NCBI RefSeq assembly: GCF_000425945.1
Contig: NZ_AUEK01000006.1
Span: forward strand, 434,001-498,000
Reading direction: 5' to 3'
DNA: 64,000 nt
Origin: Candidatus Solirubrobacter pratensis
Lineage (GTDB): Bacteria > Actinomycetota > Thermoleophilia > Solirubrobacterales > Solirubrobacteraceae
In this document: piece by piece, positions 32,762-40,883 of the stretch
Layout of the letters: every line of letters starts with the position of its first letter
Numbering within the stretch: position 1 is the stretch's first letter
Made by a program: the position numbers and the translations under genes
Notes under the pieces: model-generated
Told to the model about the DNA's origin: nothing
Database searches by the model: none
The model's input: the letters and a program-made list of their open reading frames with translations, nothing else

Positions 32762-33618
32762 GCACGGATATCGAGGCGATCGCCGCTTCCGGCGGCGAGC
32801 GCATCACCGGACCGGGGGCGCTCAGCGGCGGCTGGCGCCGGATGCTGCACCTCGCGTGGACGCTGGCGTACCTCGAGTTCCGCCTCAAGTTCTTCGGCTC
32901 TGCGCTCGGCTACATCTGGCAGCTCGCCCGTCCGCTGCTGCTCTTCGGTGTCTACTACATCGTCTTCACGCAGTTCGTCCAGCTGAGCGCGGGCGTCAAG
33001 TACCACCCGCAGCTGCTGCTGATGGGCATCATGCTCTACCAGTTCTGGGTCGAGGTCACGGCAGGCTCCGTGCGAGCGGTGCTCGACCGCGAGAACCTCG
33101 TGCGCAAGATCCACTTCCCGCGCATCGTGATCCCGGTCGCCGTCACGATGACGGGACTGCTGAACCTCGCAGTGAACCTCATCGCCGTGGTCGTCTTCAT
33201 GATCATCGCCGGCGTGCCGTGGACCGTGCGGTTCCTGGAGTTCATCCCGCTCCTCGGCTTCCTCGTGGTTTTCGCGTTCGGCCTGGCGATGCTCCTGTCC
33301 GCGCTGTTCGTGCGCTACCGGGACATCCAGCCGATCTGGGAGGTGGTGACGATGGCAGCCTTCTACGCCACGCCGATCATCTACACGCTCGAGGTCGTCA
33401 AGATCGATTGGGCGCGGCAGCTGATCATGTTCAACCCGCTCGCCGTCGTGATCCAGCAGACACGCCACGCGCTCTTCGATCCGAGCGTGCCGAGCGCGAA
33501 GGACGCGATCGGCGGGGTCACGCATCTGCTGGTTCCGATAGCGATCGTCCTCGGCACGGCGGTCGTCGGCTTTTGGTACTTCAACCGCGCCGCCCCGCAC
33601 GTCGCCGAAGAGCTCTAG
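32758..33618 (+). CDS. ABC-2 type polysaccharide export permease, Wzm-like
   Basis: This 286-residue protein has six hydrophobic segments and the ABC-2 sequence order. It begins with an amphipathic WTLAYLEFRLKFFGSALGYI, has FPRIVIPVAVTMTGLLNLAV, and ends with FWYFNRAAPHVAEEL. It forms the membrane channel for the Wzt-like ATPase, with which it overlaps as GTGA. The pair would export a lipid-linked glycan across the membrane. Its stop shares the palindrome CTAG with the stop of the convergent GT2 gene. Confidence 0.92.
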   Translation: MSTDIEAIAASGGERITGPGALSGGWRRMLHLAWTLAYLEFRLKFFGSALGYIWQLARPLLLFGVYYIVFTQFVQLSAGVKYHPQLLLMGIMLYQFWVEVTAGSVRAVLDRENLVRKIHFPRIVIPVAVTMTGLLNLAVNLIAVVVFMIIAGVPWTVRFLEFIPLLGFLVVFAFGLAMLLSALFVRYRDIQPIWEVVTMAAFYATPIIYTLEVVKIDWARQLIMFNPLAVVIQQTRHALFDPSVPSAKDAIGGVTHLLVPIAIVLGTAVVGFWYFNRAAPHVAEEL

Positions 33619-34508
33619 ACCCCGGGCCAGCGCGAGCGTGACCCGGCCGCCGCGGTGACGGCGCGTCCGGCGTGGTAGACGAGCGAGCGCCACGACTCGG
33701 CGCCGAATCCGCGCTCGCGGGCGTAGCGGCGGTCGGCGCGGACCTGGGCGCGCACGTGCCCCGCGAGCCGGCGCGGGTGCGCGTCCGCGACGTGGCCGAA
33801 GACCTCGCGCAGCGCGCGAAACTCGTCGTAGTGGCGGCGCATCTGCTCGAGCGCGCCGTAGCGGTGCGAGTGCAGGACGGCAGCCTCCGGCACGAAGGCC
33901 TTCGCGTACCCGGCCCGCAGTACGTCGAGTGCGAGCAGCTGGTCCTCCGCGTACGGCACGGCGCGGAACGGGACCTCGCGCCAGACCCCCTTGGCGAGCG
34001 CGCCGTCGGCGTCGGAGTGATAGGTCGCCAGGCCGGGGCGCGGCGGCTCGCCGGCGTCCGCCAGCCGGTAGACGCGCGGGCCGCCGGCCAGCGCGTCGAA
34101 CATCTCCGTCAGCTCGCGCCGGACGGGGAGCGGAGCGTCGGGCCGCGGCAGGTACGGGCCGGTGACGAGCGCGACGTCGTCGGCCAGCTCGAAGCCGCCG
34201 AGCAGCGCCGCGAGCCAGCCGTCGTGCGCCGGCGTCGCGTCCTGGGTCAGGAACGCGACGTGCTCGCCGCGCGCCTCGGCGGCGAGCAGGTTGCGGGTGC
34301 CGCCGTGGGAGAACTCGCCGCGCGCGATGCGCAGGACGCGGGCGCCGGCGCGCTCGGCCGCCTCGGCGCTGCCGTCGGTCGAGCCGGAGTCGCAGACGAG
34401 CAGCTCGACATCGCGGTCGAGCCGCTGCGCGTTGACGGCGGCGAGCACCTCCAGCAGCAGCGGGCCGCCGTTGAGCACGGGGATCGCGACGGTCACGGCG
34501 GCGGCCAC
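33615..34508 (-). CDS. GT2 glycosyltransferase, rhamnosyltransferase-like
   Basis: This 297-residue GT-A enzyme starts with VTVAIPVLNGGPLLLEVLAA and has LLVCDSGSTDGSAE. HVAFLTQDATPAHDGWL is the metal-site region (TQDA replaces DxD, as in many rhamnosyltransferases). VPYAEDQLLALDVLRAGYA is the acceptor-side ED motif. Such enzymes add rhamnose or related sugars to a surface chain. The GTG at 34508 lies 9 bases after a TATCCT hexamer, so it is probably leaderless. Its stop and that of the Wzm-like gene overlap in CTAG. Confidence 0.87.
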   Translation of the reverse strand: MAAAVTVAIPVLNGGPLLLEVLAAVNAQRLDRDVELLVCDSGSTDGSAEAAERAGARVLRIARGEFSHGGTRNLLAAEARGEHVAFLTQDATPAHDGWLAALLGGFELADDVALVTGPYLPRPDAPLPVRRELTEMFDALAGGPRVYRLADAGEPPRPGLATYHSDADGALAKGVWREVPFRAVPYAEDQLLALDVLRAGYAKAFVPEAAVLHSHRYGALEQMRRHYDEFRALREVFGHVADAHPRRLAGHVRAQVRADRRYARERGFGAESWRSLVYHAGRAVTAAAGSRSRWPGV

Positions 34509-34517
34509 GGGCCGGGC

Positions 34518-34523
34518 AGGATA
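34518..34523 (-). promoter_or_regulatory. Candidate -10 element TATCCT for the GT2 at 34508
   Basis: TATCCT on the minus strand is followed by 9 bases and the GTG start, with no ribosome-binding site. Confidence 0.45.
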
Positions 34524-34538
34524 GATCGCCGGCCTCGC

Positions 34539-34544
34539 TAGAGT
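34539..34544 (+). promoter_or_regulatory. Candidate -10 element TAGAGT for the GT2-GT4 gene
   Basis: TAGAGT on the plus strand lies 37 bases before the ATG at 34582. It is paired divergently with the TATCCT hexamer, so both genes would be read from a gap of under 75 bases. Confidence 0.4.
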
Positions 34545-34581
34545 CTTGCGCTCGCCGGGGGCGGTCCGGCCTCTCGTCTCA

Positions 34582-36618
34582 ATGCTGCCGACCGTTGCTT
34601 ACGCACTTCGCCGCCTGCGCCGGCTGTTCGCCGGGCTACCGCGGCGCGCCTACCTGACCTACCGCTACCACGGCCCGCGCGAGTTCGCGTTTCGAGTTGT
34701 CACCTTCCCGCTGCGGCTGACGCCGGTCGGCGCGCGGCTCGGGCTCGCGGCGCGGATGTCCGACCCGTCGGCGCCGGCACGCCGCTGGTATCGCGAGAAC
34801 GCCCGCCCGGTCGCCGTCGTGATTCCGACCTTCGGCGACCCGGCGGTGACCCGCAAGGCGGTCAAGAGCCTGCGGCGGACGACCAACCGCCACCGCGTCC
34901 GCATCATCGTCTCCGACGACGGCTCGGGGCCCGAGCATCTTCCCGGGCTCCGCGAGCTCGAGTCGCGCTTCGGCGTCGAACTGGTGCTCGGCGACGCGCA
35001 GCGCGGCTTCGCCGGCAACTGCAACCGCGGCATGGCCGCGGCGCGGCCCGAAGAGGACGTCGTGCTGCTCAACTCCGACGTGATCGCGCACGCCGGCTGG
35101 CTCGAGGTCCTCCAGCACACCGCCTACACGTGCGACGCGGGGGTCACCGGCGGTCAGCTGCTGTATCCGGACGGGACGATCCAGTTCGCCGGCATGGTCC
35201 GCAACCCGTATCACCCGGAGTGGTTCGACCACCGCTACCGCGGGCGCCAGGGCGACCTCGGCGAGGCCGCCGTGACGCAGGCGACGCTGGCCGTCACGGG
35301 CGCGTGCATGTACGTGACGCGGCACACGCTCGACGACCTCGGCCTGCTCGACGAGGGCTACGAGATGGCCTTCGAGGACGTCGACTACTGCCTACGCGCG
35401 TGGGAGCGCGGCCACCGCGTCCTCTACGCCCCGGCGGCGGTGCTCACGCACGCCGAGTCCAAGACGCGCGGGCTGATGCAGGGCCCCCGCGAGCTGCGCT
35501 CGCAGGCGCGCTTCTGGTCGCGCTGGGGTGACGTCTTCGACCGCCGCGAGGTGCGCACCGAGGACGGCGCGGTGAGGATCGTCTACGTGACGCTCGACAC
35601 CGGCGTCGGTGGCGGCCACCGTGTGATCTTCACGCACCTCAACGGCCTCGCCGAGCGCGGGCACGACGTCGAGCTGTGGACGCTCGCCGCATCGGGCCCG
35701 GACTGGTTCGACCTGCAGGTGCCGGTGCGGACGTTCGAGGACCGCGAGGCGCTGATCGAGGCGCTGTCGCCGCTCGATGCGGTCAAGGTGGCCACGTGGT
35801 GGGAGACGGCGGACTGGGTCTTCGAGGCGTCGATCCTGCACGGCGTCCCGGTCTACTGGGTGCAGGACATCGAGACGTCCTACTACCGCCATCACACCGA
35901 CCGCGCGCGCGTACTCGCGTCCTACCGGACGGAGTTCCGCTACTTCGCCGGCTCCGAGTGGATCCAGGATCAGCTTTCGCGCATGGTGCCGTCCGACGTC
36001 ACGACCTTCACGCCCGGGATCGACGTCGAGCGCTTCCGCGAGCTGGAGGGCGTCGAGCGGCGCGAGGACGTGGTGCTCGCGCTCGGCCGCAGCAACCCGC
36101 TGAAGGACTTCCCCCTCACGCGCTCGACCTACGAGGCGCTGCCGGAGCCGGTCCCGGAGCTGTGGCTGTTCGGCATCGAGCCGGAGCTGGCGGAGGGGCT
36201 CGGCCCGCGCGCGAGCTACATCGAGCGGCCCACCGACGAGCGCGTCAACGAGCTCCTCAACGAGGCGACGATCCTGCTGCAGACCTCCAAGCACGAGGGC
36301 TTCTGCCTGCCCGTGCTCGAGGCGATGGCCGCCGGCGCCGCCGTCGTCTGCACCGACGCCCACGGCAACCGCGACTTCTGCGAGCACGGGGAGAACTGCC
36401 TGATGCCGCCGGACCGCTCGCCCGCGGCGCTGTCCTACGCCATCCACCAGCTGCTGGCCGATCCCGCGCTGCGCGAGCGGCTGGTCGCCAATGGCCGCGT
36501 CACCGCACGGGCCTACGCCTGGCCCGCCAAGCTCGACGAGCTCGACCGCCACTATCGCGCGCTTGCCGAGCAGGCCGCCAGCGGCACGCGCGAGCCGGTC
36601 CCGCAAGACCTCGCATGA
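34582..36618 (+). CDS. Two-domain glycosyltransferase, GT2 plus GT4
   Basis: This 678-residue protein has a GT2 domain (about 70-330) with VAVVIPTFGDPAVTRKAV, IIVSDDGSGPEH, VVLLNSDVIAHAGWLEVL and the acceptor motif MAFEDVDYCLRAWERGH. A GT4 domain (about 335-665) follows with TGVGGGHRVIFTHLNGLAER, LALGRSNPLKDFPLT and TSKHEGFCLPVLEAMAAGA. It could add two successive sugars. A TTG at 34546 gives 12 more residues, but I prefer the ATG. It overlaps the next gene (ATGA), which is a paralogue in which the GT2 half has decayed. Confidence 0.87.
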   Translation: MLPTVAYALRRLRRLFAGLPRRAYLTYRYHGPREFAFRVVTFPLRLTPVGARLGLAARMSDPSAPARRWYRENARPVAVVIPTFGDPAVTRKAVKSLRRTTNRHRVRIIVSDDGSGPEHLPGLRELESRFGVELVLGDAQRGFAGNCNRGMAAARPEEDVVLLNSDVIAHAGWLEVLQHTAYTCDAGVTGGQLLYPDGTIQFAGMVRNPYHPEWFDHRYRGRQGDLGEAAVTQATLAVTGACMYVTRHTLDDLGLLDEGYEMAFEDVDYCLRAWERGHRVLYAPAAVLTHAESKTRGLMQGPRELRSQARFWSRWGDVFDRREVRTEDGAVRIVYVTLDTGVGGGHRVIFTHLNGLAERGHDVELWTLAASGPDWFDLQVPVRTFEDREALIEALSPLDAVKVATWWETADWVFEASILHGVPVYWVQDIETSYYRHHTDRARVLASYRTEFRYFAGSEWIQDQLSRMVPSDVTTFTPGIDVERFRELEGVERREDVVLALGRSNPLKDFPLTRSTYEALPEPVPELWLFGIEPELAEGLGPRASYIERPTDERVNELLNEATILLQTSKHEGFCLPVLEAMAAGAAVVCTDAHGNRDFCEHGENCLMPPDRSPAALSYAIHQLLADPALRERLVANGRVTARAYAWPAKLDELDRHYRALAEQAASGTREPVPQDLA

Positions 36619-38381
36619 GTCGCGCGCGCCGGATCGCCCTGCGCGCCTACCTCACCGCACGCCACCCCGGGACGGCCGCGTGGCTCGAACGCCGCCTGGC
36701 CGCACGAATGCCGAGCAGCGCGTGGGCGCAGCGGCGCGAGCGCGAGCGGCGCCGGCACGACCTCGCGGTCCAGGCGCGCGAGTGGTATCGGCGCTCGGCC
36801 CGGCCGGTCCTCGTCGCCGTCGTCGGGCCGGGCGCGGACGCGCGCGCCACCGCTCGGGCCGCCCGGCGCACCACGGCGGCGCCGGTCACCCGAACGGTCG
36901 TCGTGCCGGATCCGGCCGCGGCGCGCACCGCGCTGCGCCCCGGCGAGGACCTCGTGCTGCTGCGCGCCGGCGTACGGCCTCGAGCCGGCTGGTTGCCACC
37001 GCTGCAGCTCGCCGCACACCAAGCGAGCGGGAGCGTCGTCGGGCCGCGGCTGCTGGACGCCGACGGCACGCTCGCGTCGGCCGGCGTGGCGCTCACGCCG
37101 GACGGTCCCGAGCACCGCTGGGCCGGGCGCCCGGCTAGCTGGCCACCGGCAGCGCCGCTGCAGCCGGCGCTCGCGCTCGACGGCGCCTGCCTCTACGTGC
37201 GCGGCGACGCGGTCGCGGCGTTCGCAGGCGCGTTCGCCGGCACGCTCGACGACGCCGCCGAGGCGCTATGCGCGCAGGTCTGGGCCGGCGGCCGCCGGGT
37301 CCTGCTGGCGCCTGCGTCGTCGGTCGTCGCCCGGCCGGCGCCGCCGCGCGCGAAGCCGACCGAGCCGCGCGGCACTCAGAAGATCGTCTATGTGACCCAG
37401 GACACCGGCATCGGTGGCGGGCACCGCGTCATCTACACGCACCTCAACGGCCTCGCGGCGCGCGGGCACGACGTCGAGCTGTGGACGCTCGCCCCGTCGG
37501 GGCCGGACTGGTTCGCGCTGGACGCGACCGTCCGCCGCTTCTCCGACTACCCGACGCTTGCGGCGGCGCTCGCGCCGCTGGACGCGATCAAGGTCGCGAC
37601 CTGGTGGGAGACCGCCCCCTGGGTCTGGGAGGCGTCGCGCACTGCCGGCGTGGCCGTCTACTGGGTGCAGGACATCGAGACGTCGTACTACCCGAACGAC
37701 GTCGCCGCGCATGCCGACGTGCTCGCCTCCTACCGCCCGGAGTTCCACTTCTTCGCCGGCTGCGAGTGGATCGCCGGTCAGCTGCGCGAGCTCGGCATCC
37801 GCGACGTGACGGCGTTCACGCCGGGCCTCGACGAGCGCGCGATCCGGCCGCTGGAGGGCATCGAGCGGCGCGCAGACGTCGTGCTCGCGCTCGGTCGCAG
37901 CAACCCGCTGAAGGACTTCCCGCTCACGCTCGCCACGTACCAGGCGCTCGGCGACCTCGCTCCCGAGCTGTGGCTGTTCGGCATCGAGCCACAGCTCGTC
38001 GATGGCCTCGGCCCGCGCGCCCGCTACATCGAGCGCCCCAGCGACGAGGAGGTCAACCGGCTCCTCAACGAGGCGACGATCCTGCTGCAGACCTCCAAGC
38101 ACGAGGGCTTCTGCCTGCCCGTGCTCGAGGCCATGGCCGCGGGCGCCGCCGTGGTCTGCACCGACGCCCACGGCAACCGGGACTTCTGCGTCCACGGCGA
38201 GAACTGCCTCATGCCCGCCGACCGCTCGCCCGCCGCGCTGGCATCCGCCATCCACCAGCTGCTCGCCGACCCCGCCATGCGCGAGCGCCTCAGCGCCAAC
38301 GGCCGCGCCACCGCCGCCGCATACGCCTGGCCCGCCAAGCTCGACGAGCTCGACCGGCGCTACCGCGAGATCGCAGGCTAG
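36615..38381 (+). CDS. GT4 glycosyltransferase with degenerate N-terminal GT2 domain
   Basis: This 588-residue protein is a tandem paralogue of the preceding gene. The GT4 half (about 255-588) is nearly the same: TGIGGGHRVIYTHLNGLAAR, LALGRSNPLKDFPLT and TSKHEGFCLPVLEAMAAGA. The N-terminal half follows the GT2 layout but has lost its key residues. VVVPDPAAART replaces the SDDGSG strand, LVLLRAGVRPRAGWL replaces the NSD metal site, and the EDVDY motif is gone. It therefore probably transfers only one sugar. The ATG overlaps the upstream stop (ATGA). Confidence 0.86.
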   Translation: MSRARRIALRAYLTARHPGTAAWLERRLAARMPSSAWAQRRERERRRHDLAVQAREWYRRSARPVLVAVVGPGADARATARAARRTTAAPVTRTVVVPDPAAARTALRPGEDLVLLRAGVRPRAGWLPPLQLAAHQASGSVVGPRLLDADGTLASAGVALTPDGPEHRWAGRPASWPPAAPLQPALALDGACLYVRGDAVAAFAGAFAGTLDDAAEALCAQVWAGGRRVLLAPASSVVARPAPPRAKPTEPRGTQKIVYVTQDTGIGGGHRVIYTHLNGLAARGHDVELWTLAPSGPDWFALDATVRRFSDYPTLAAALAPLDAIKVATWWETAPWVWEASRTAGVAVYWVQDIETSYYPNDVAAHADVLASYRPEFHFFAGCEWIAGQLRELGIRDVTAFTPGLDERAIRPLEGIERRADVVLALGRSNPLKDFPLTLATYQALGDLAPELWLFGIEPQLVDGLGPRARYIERPSDEEVNRLLNEATILLQTSKHEGFCLPVLEAMAAGAAVVCTDAHGNRDFCVHGENCLMPADRSPAALASAIHQLLADPAMRERLSANGRATAAAYAWPAKLDELDRRYREIAG

Positions 38382-38383
38382 AC

Positions 38384-38396
38384 GCCCGCGGCGGGC
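38384..38396. terminator. Short hairpin between convergent GT4 and membrane protein genes
   Basis: GCCCG (38384-38388) pairs with CGGGC (38392-38396) around CGG, just after the plus-strand TAG and overlapping the minus-strand stop. The stem is only 5 bp, so this is a weak candidate. Confidence 0.25.
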
Positions 38397-40774
38397 TACT
38401 GGACGCGCTCGATCCAGTCCCACGCCCGTCCGCACAGACGGCGCGCGTCGTGGGCATCGACGGTGACCAACCGGGGTTCGGCCGGCACAGGTTGAAAGAC
38501 GAGGCGCCCGATGATGCCGGGGTTCCCGTCGCCCGGCGCCAGGCCGCCGCCCGGTCGGCGCAGGACGACGGTGTGCCGGCCGGGCGTCAAGGTGACCGTA
38601 CCCGCCGGGAGGAATTGGCCGGGCGTATTGACGCCGCTCGCCCTTCCGACGACGCGGCCGTCGACCGAGACCGTGAGCGGCCGCTCTGCGCTCCCCCGGA
38701 TCCAGGCCTCGTAGCGCCCACCGGAGAAGGGCAGCTCCGCTCGGATCAACCCCTCGCTGCCCGGGATCAGCGCGTCCGGAACCGGAGCCCTGCCCCAGCC
38801 GCGCGGCGTGTAGCGCGGGGACGGCACGTCGAGCGTCGGCGCCGCCGGCGCCATGGCGGCGACCAGCCGCTGGCGGCCCCGCGTCCGCCGCGCTATCGCG
38901 GTCACGGCCTCGCAGCTCGGGCGGCCTCCGAGCGCGCCTGCGGAGCCGAGGGGAAGGTGCTCGAGCACCGCCGGCCGTCGCGGATCCCGCCGCCACAGCT
39001 CGTAGTAGGCGTTCTCGTAGATCTTGCTGAAGTTCAGGGGCGGGCGGGACGCCACCGGGGAACGCCTGACGACGAGTCCGCCGAAGTGCTCGAGGTAGCC
39101 CAGGGTGACTTCATCGACATCGAAGCTGCGGTTGAAGATCGCCCCAGGAGAGCGCAGTTGCGGATAGGTGACGTATCCCTCGGGCCCCACGTCGAGGTCG
39201 ATGTCGCGTCCGATGAACTTCGCGTACTCCTCCCATTCCGACAGCATCCAGGTTCCGGAGCCCGTGTGATGGAGGGCGTCGTCGAGCGCCTCGAGCCTCC
39301 CCGTTGGAGCGATCTGGGTGTAGTGGTAGGCCATCGCGTCCGTGCCGAGCACCCCGGCGGCCAGCACCGCCGCCGCCACCCACCCCGCAGGCCGGAAGCG
39401 CCGGATCAGCCACCAGGCGCCGACGGCGGCGGTGAACACCGCCATCGGCGACAGGATCACCAGCATCTTGGCCTGCCCGTACGGAGACAGCAGCGACGCG
39501 GTGGCGAGCGCGACCGCGAGCGTCGGCACCAGCGCGAGCGTGGCGCCCCAGCGCCGGGAGTGGACCTCGCTCGCGATCCCCGTGATGATGAGCGCGGCGG
39601 CGACGATAAGCAGCACGACCGTCAGCGTCTTCAGCGGGCCGGGCTCCAGCGGATAGCGATAGTCGTCGCGAAGCCAGATGCCGAGCGACTGGGTGAGCGG
39701 GAGAGGCCGGAGGAGCTGGCCGAGCACGGACGGCGAGTTGGTGGTCCCGCTGCCGTACTGGTCGCCGGCAGCTTGGCCGAAGACGATCGTCTCCTTGAGG
39801 AACGGCGCCATGGCCACGAGCAGCACGCAGCCTCCTACGAGCGCCGCCCGGGCGATCGTGCGGGTGTCAGGGCGCCGCTCGCCTGCGAACGACGTGATCA
39901 GCAACACGAGCGCGAGCGCGGCCGCGTACCCCGCCGCGACGGCCGAGATGATCGCGATCGCCGCTGCGAGCGAGATCGCGATAAGCGAGACGGTCCCAGC
40001 GTGCAGGCGGGCGTCGAGCGCGACCCGGGCGAGTCCGGCCGCGGTGGCGATGCACGCCACGACGGCGATCTCCTTAAACGCCCCCTGGAGCCCGTAGTTG
40101 TAAGTAAGGCCAGCACCCAGGGCGAGAACCGCGGCCCCGACGGCCGCCCACGCCGGCAGCTTGCATGCGCGCCCGAGCTCGGTGAAGGCCATCGCGGCGG
40201 TCCCAGCGAGGAAGGCGATGTACGGCTGGTAGGCGGCGGGCAGCGTCACCGGAACCAGCCAGTCGAACGTCGCGAGCAGGCTATGGACGCCCAGCGGATA
40301 CGACACGCCCAAGGTCCCCTTGATCACCGCATGCGCCGTCGACAGCGGCCCACTCACCGCGCTGTCGCCGGAGTGCGCGATGTGGTCGGTCATCAGCATG
40401 TTGACCGACGGGTCGTTGACGAAGTTGTACCCCGTCCACGTCCAGTGGCCGGTGAGCAGCACCGGCGCGAGGTAGAGCAGGTAGACCAACAGCGCGGCGA
40501 GCGCGGCGGGGGTGGTGACCGGGCGAAGTGGGTTCGCGCGGGCGGCGATGTAGCCCGCCGCCGTCACGACCACGAAGAGCAGGGCCGGCGCGGGGGCGCC
40601 CGCTCCCAGGAGGTAGAACGGAAGCCCGAGCAGGACGAGCACGCACGTTCCGACAGGGACGATCAGACCATTGGGAAGATGGGCTCCGCTGACGGTCTCG
40701 GCAAGCAAGCCAGTCCCGCCGGCTCCTACGAGCAGGGCGAACGGAAGCAGCACCCATGCGGCGAACGTCGCCAT
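38396..40774 (-). CDS. Large multi-pass membrane protein with C-terminal beta-rich domain
   Basis: This 792-residue protein has about 12-13 hydrophobic segments in its first 480 residues, then a soluble C-terminal half. The loop TGYNFVNDPSVNMLMTDHIA carries acidic residues as in GT-C transferases. The end (SGGRYEAWIRGS, LTVSVDGRVVGRASG, TLTPGRHTVVLRRPGGG) looks like a beta-sandwich carbohydrate-binding domain. I do not recognise a named family; an outer-face glycosyl- or other transferase is plausible. I chose the ATG at 40774 because a TAACGT hexamer ends 10 bases upstream. Longer in-frame readings extend past the promoter. Confidence 0.68.
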   Translation of the reverse strand: MATFAAWVLLPFALLVGAGGTGLLAETVSGAHLPNGLIVPVGTCVLVLLGLPFYLLGAGAPAPALLFVVVTAAGYIAARANPLRPVTTPAALAALLVYLLYLAPVLLTGHWTWTGYNFVNDPSVNMLMTDHIAHSGDSAVSGPLSTAHAVIKGTLGVSYPLGVHSLLATFDWLVPVTLPAAYQPYIAFLAGTAAMAFTELGRACKLPAWAAVGAAVLALGAGLTYNYGLQGAFKEIAVVACIATAAGLARVALDARLHAGTVSLIAISLAAAIAIISAVAAGYAAALALVLLITSFAGERRPDTRTIARAALVGGCVLLVAMAPFLKETIVFGQAAGDQYGSGTTNSPSVLGQLLRPLPLTQSLGIWLRDDYRYPLEPGPLKTLTVVLLIVAAALIITGIASEVHSRRWGATLALVPTLAVALATASLLSPYGQAKMLVILSPMAVFTAAVGAWWLIRRFRPAGWVAAAVLAAGVLGTDAMAYHYTQIAPTGRLEALDDALHHTGSGTWMLSEWEEYAKFIGRDIDLDVGPEGYVTYPQLRSPGAIFNRSFDVDEVTLGYLEHFGGLVVRRSPVASRPPLNFSKIYENAYYELWRRDPRRPAVLEHLPLGSAGALGGRPSCEAVTAIARRTRGRQRLVAAMAPAAPTLDVPSPRYTPRGWGRAPVPDALIPGSEGLIRAELPFSGGRYEAWIRGSAERPLTVSVDGRVVGRASGVNTPGQFLPAGTVTLTPGRHTVVLRRPGGGLAPGDGNPGIIGRLVFQPVPAEPRLVTVDAHDARRLCGRAWDWIERVQ

Positions 40775-40784
40775 GCGGCGGACC

Positions 40785-40790
40785 ACGTTA
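40785..40790 (-). promoter_or_regulatory. Candidate -10 element TAACGT for 40774
   Basis: TAACGT on the minus strand is followed by 10 bases and ATG. It supports the shorter start of the large membrane protein. Confidence 0.45.
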
Positions 40791-40825
40791 GCCGAGGGTC
40801 GGGCCGGCTCCGGGAACCGCGACGC

Positions 40826-40831
40826 TAGCCT
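40826..40831 (+). promoter_or_regulatory. Candidate -10 element TAGCCT for 40884
   Basis: TAGCCT on the plus strand lies 52 bases before the GT2 ATG, in the divergent gap. It would give a short leader rather than a leaderless message. Confidence 0.35.
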
Positions 40832-40883
40832 ACGGCGGGACCTGCACCGCAACTTCCGCGGGTCATCTTCGTCTGCTTTCACG

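Noticed and set aside
33615-34508. GT2 at 33615 as an inactive enzyme because DxD is replaced by TQDA
   Set aside because: Many active rhamnosyltransferase-like GT2 proteins carry this variant, and the other motifs are intact.
37268-40828. A 1186-codon open frame on the plus strand
   Set aside because: It is antisense to the large membrane protein and out of frame with the GT4 gene, with Arg-rich low-complexity sequence and no domain.
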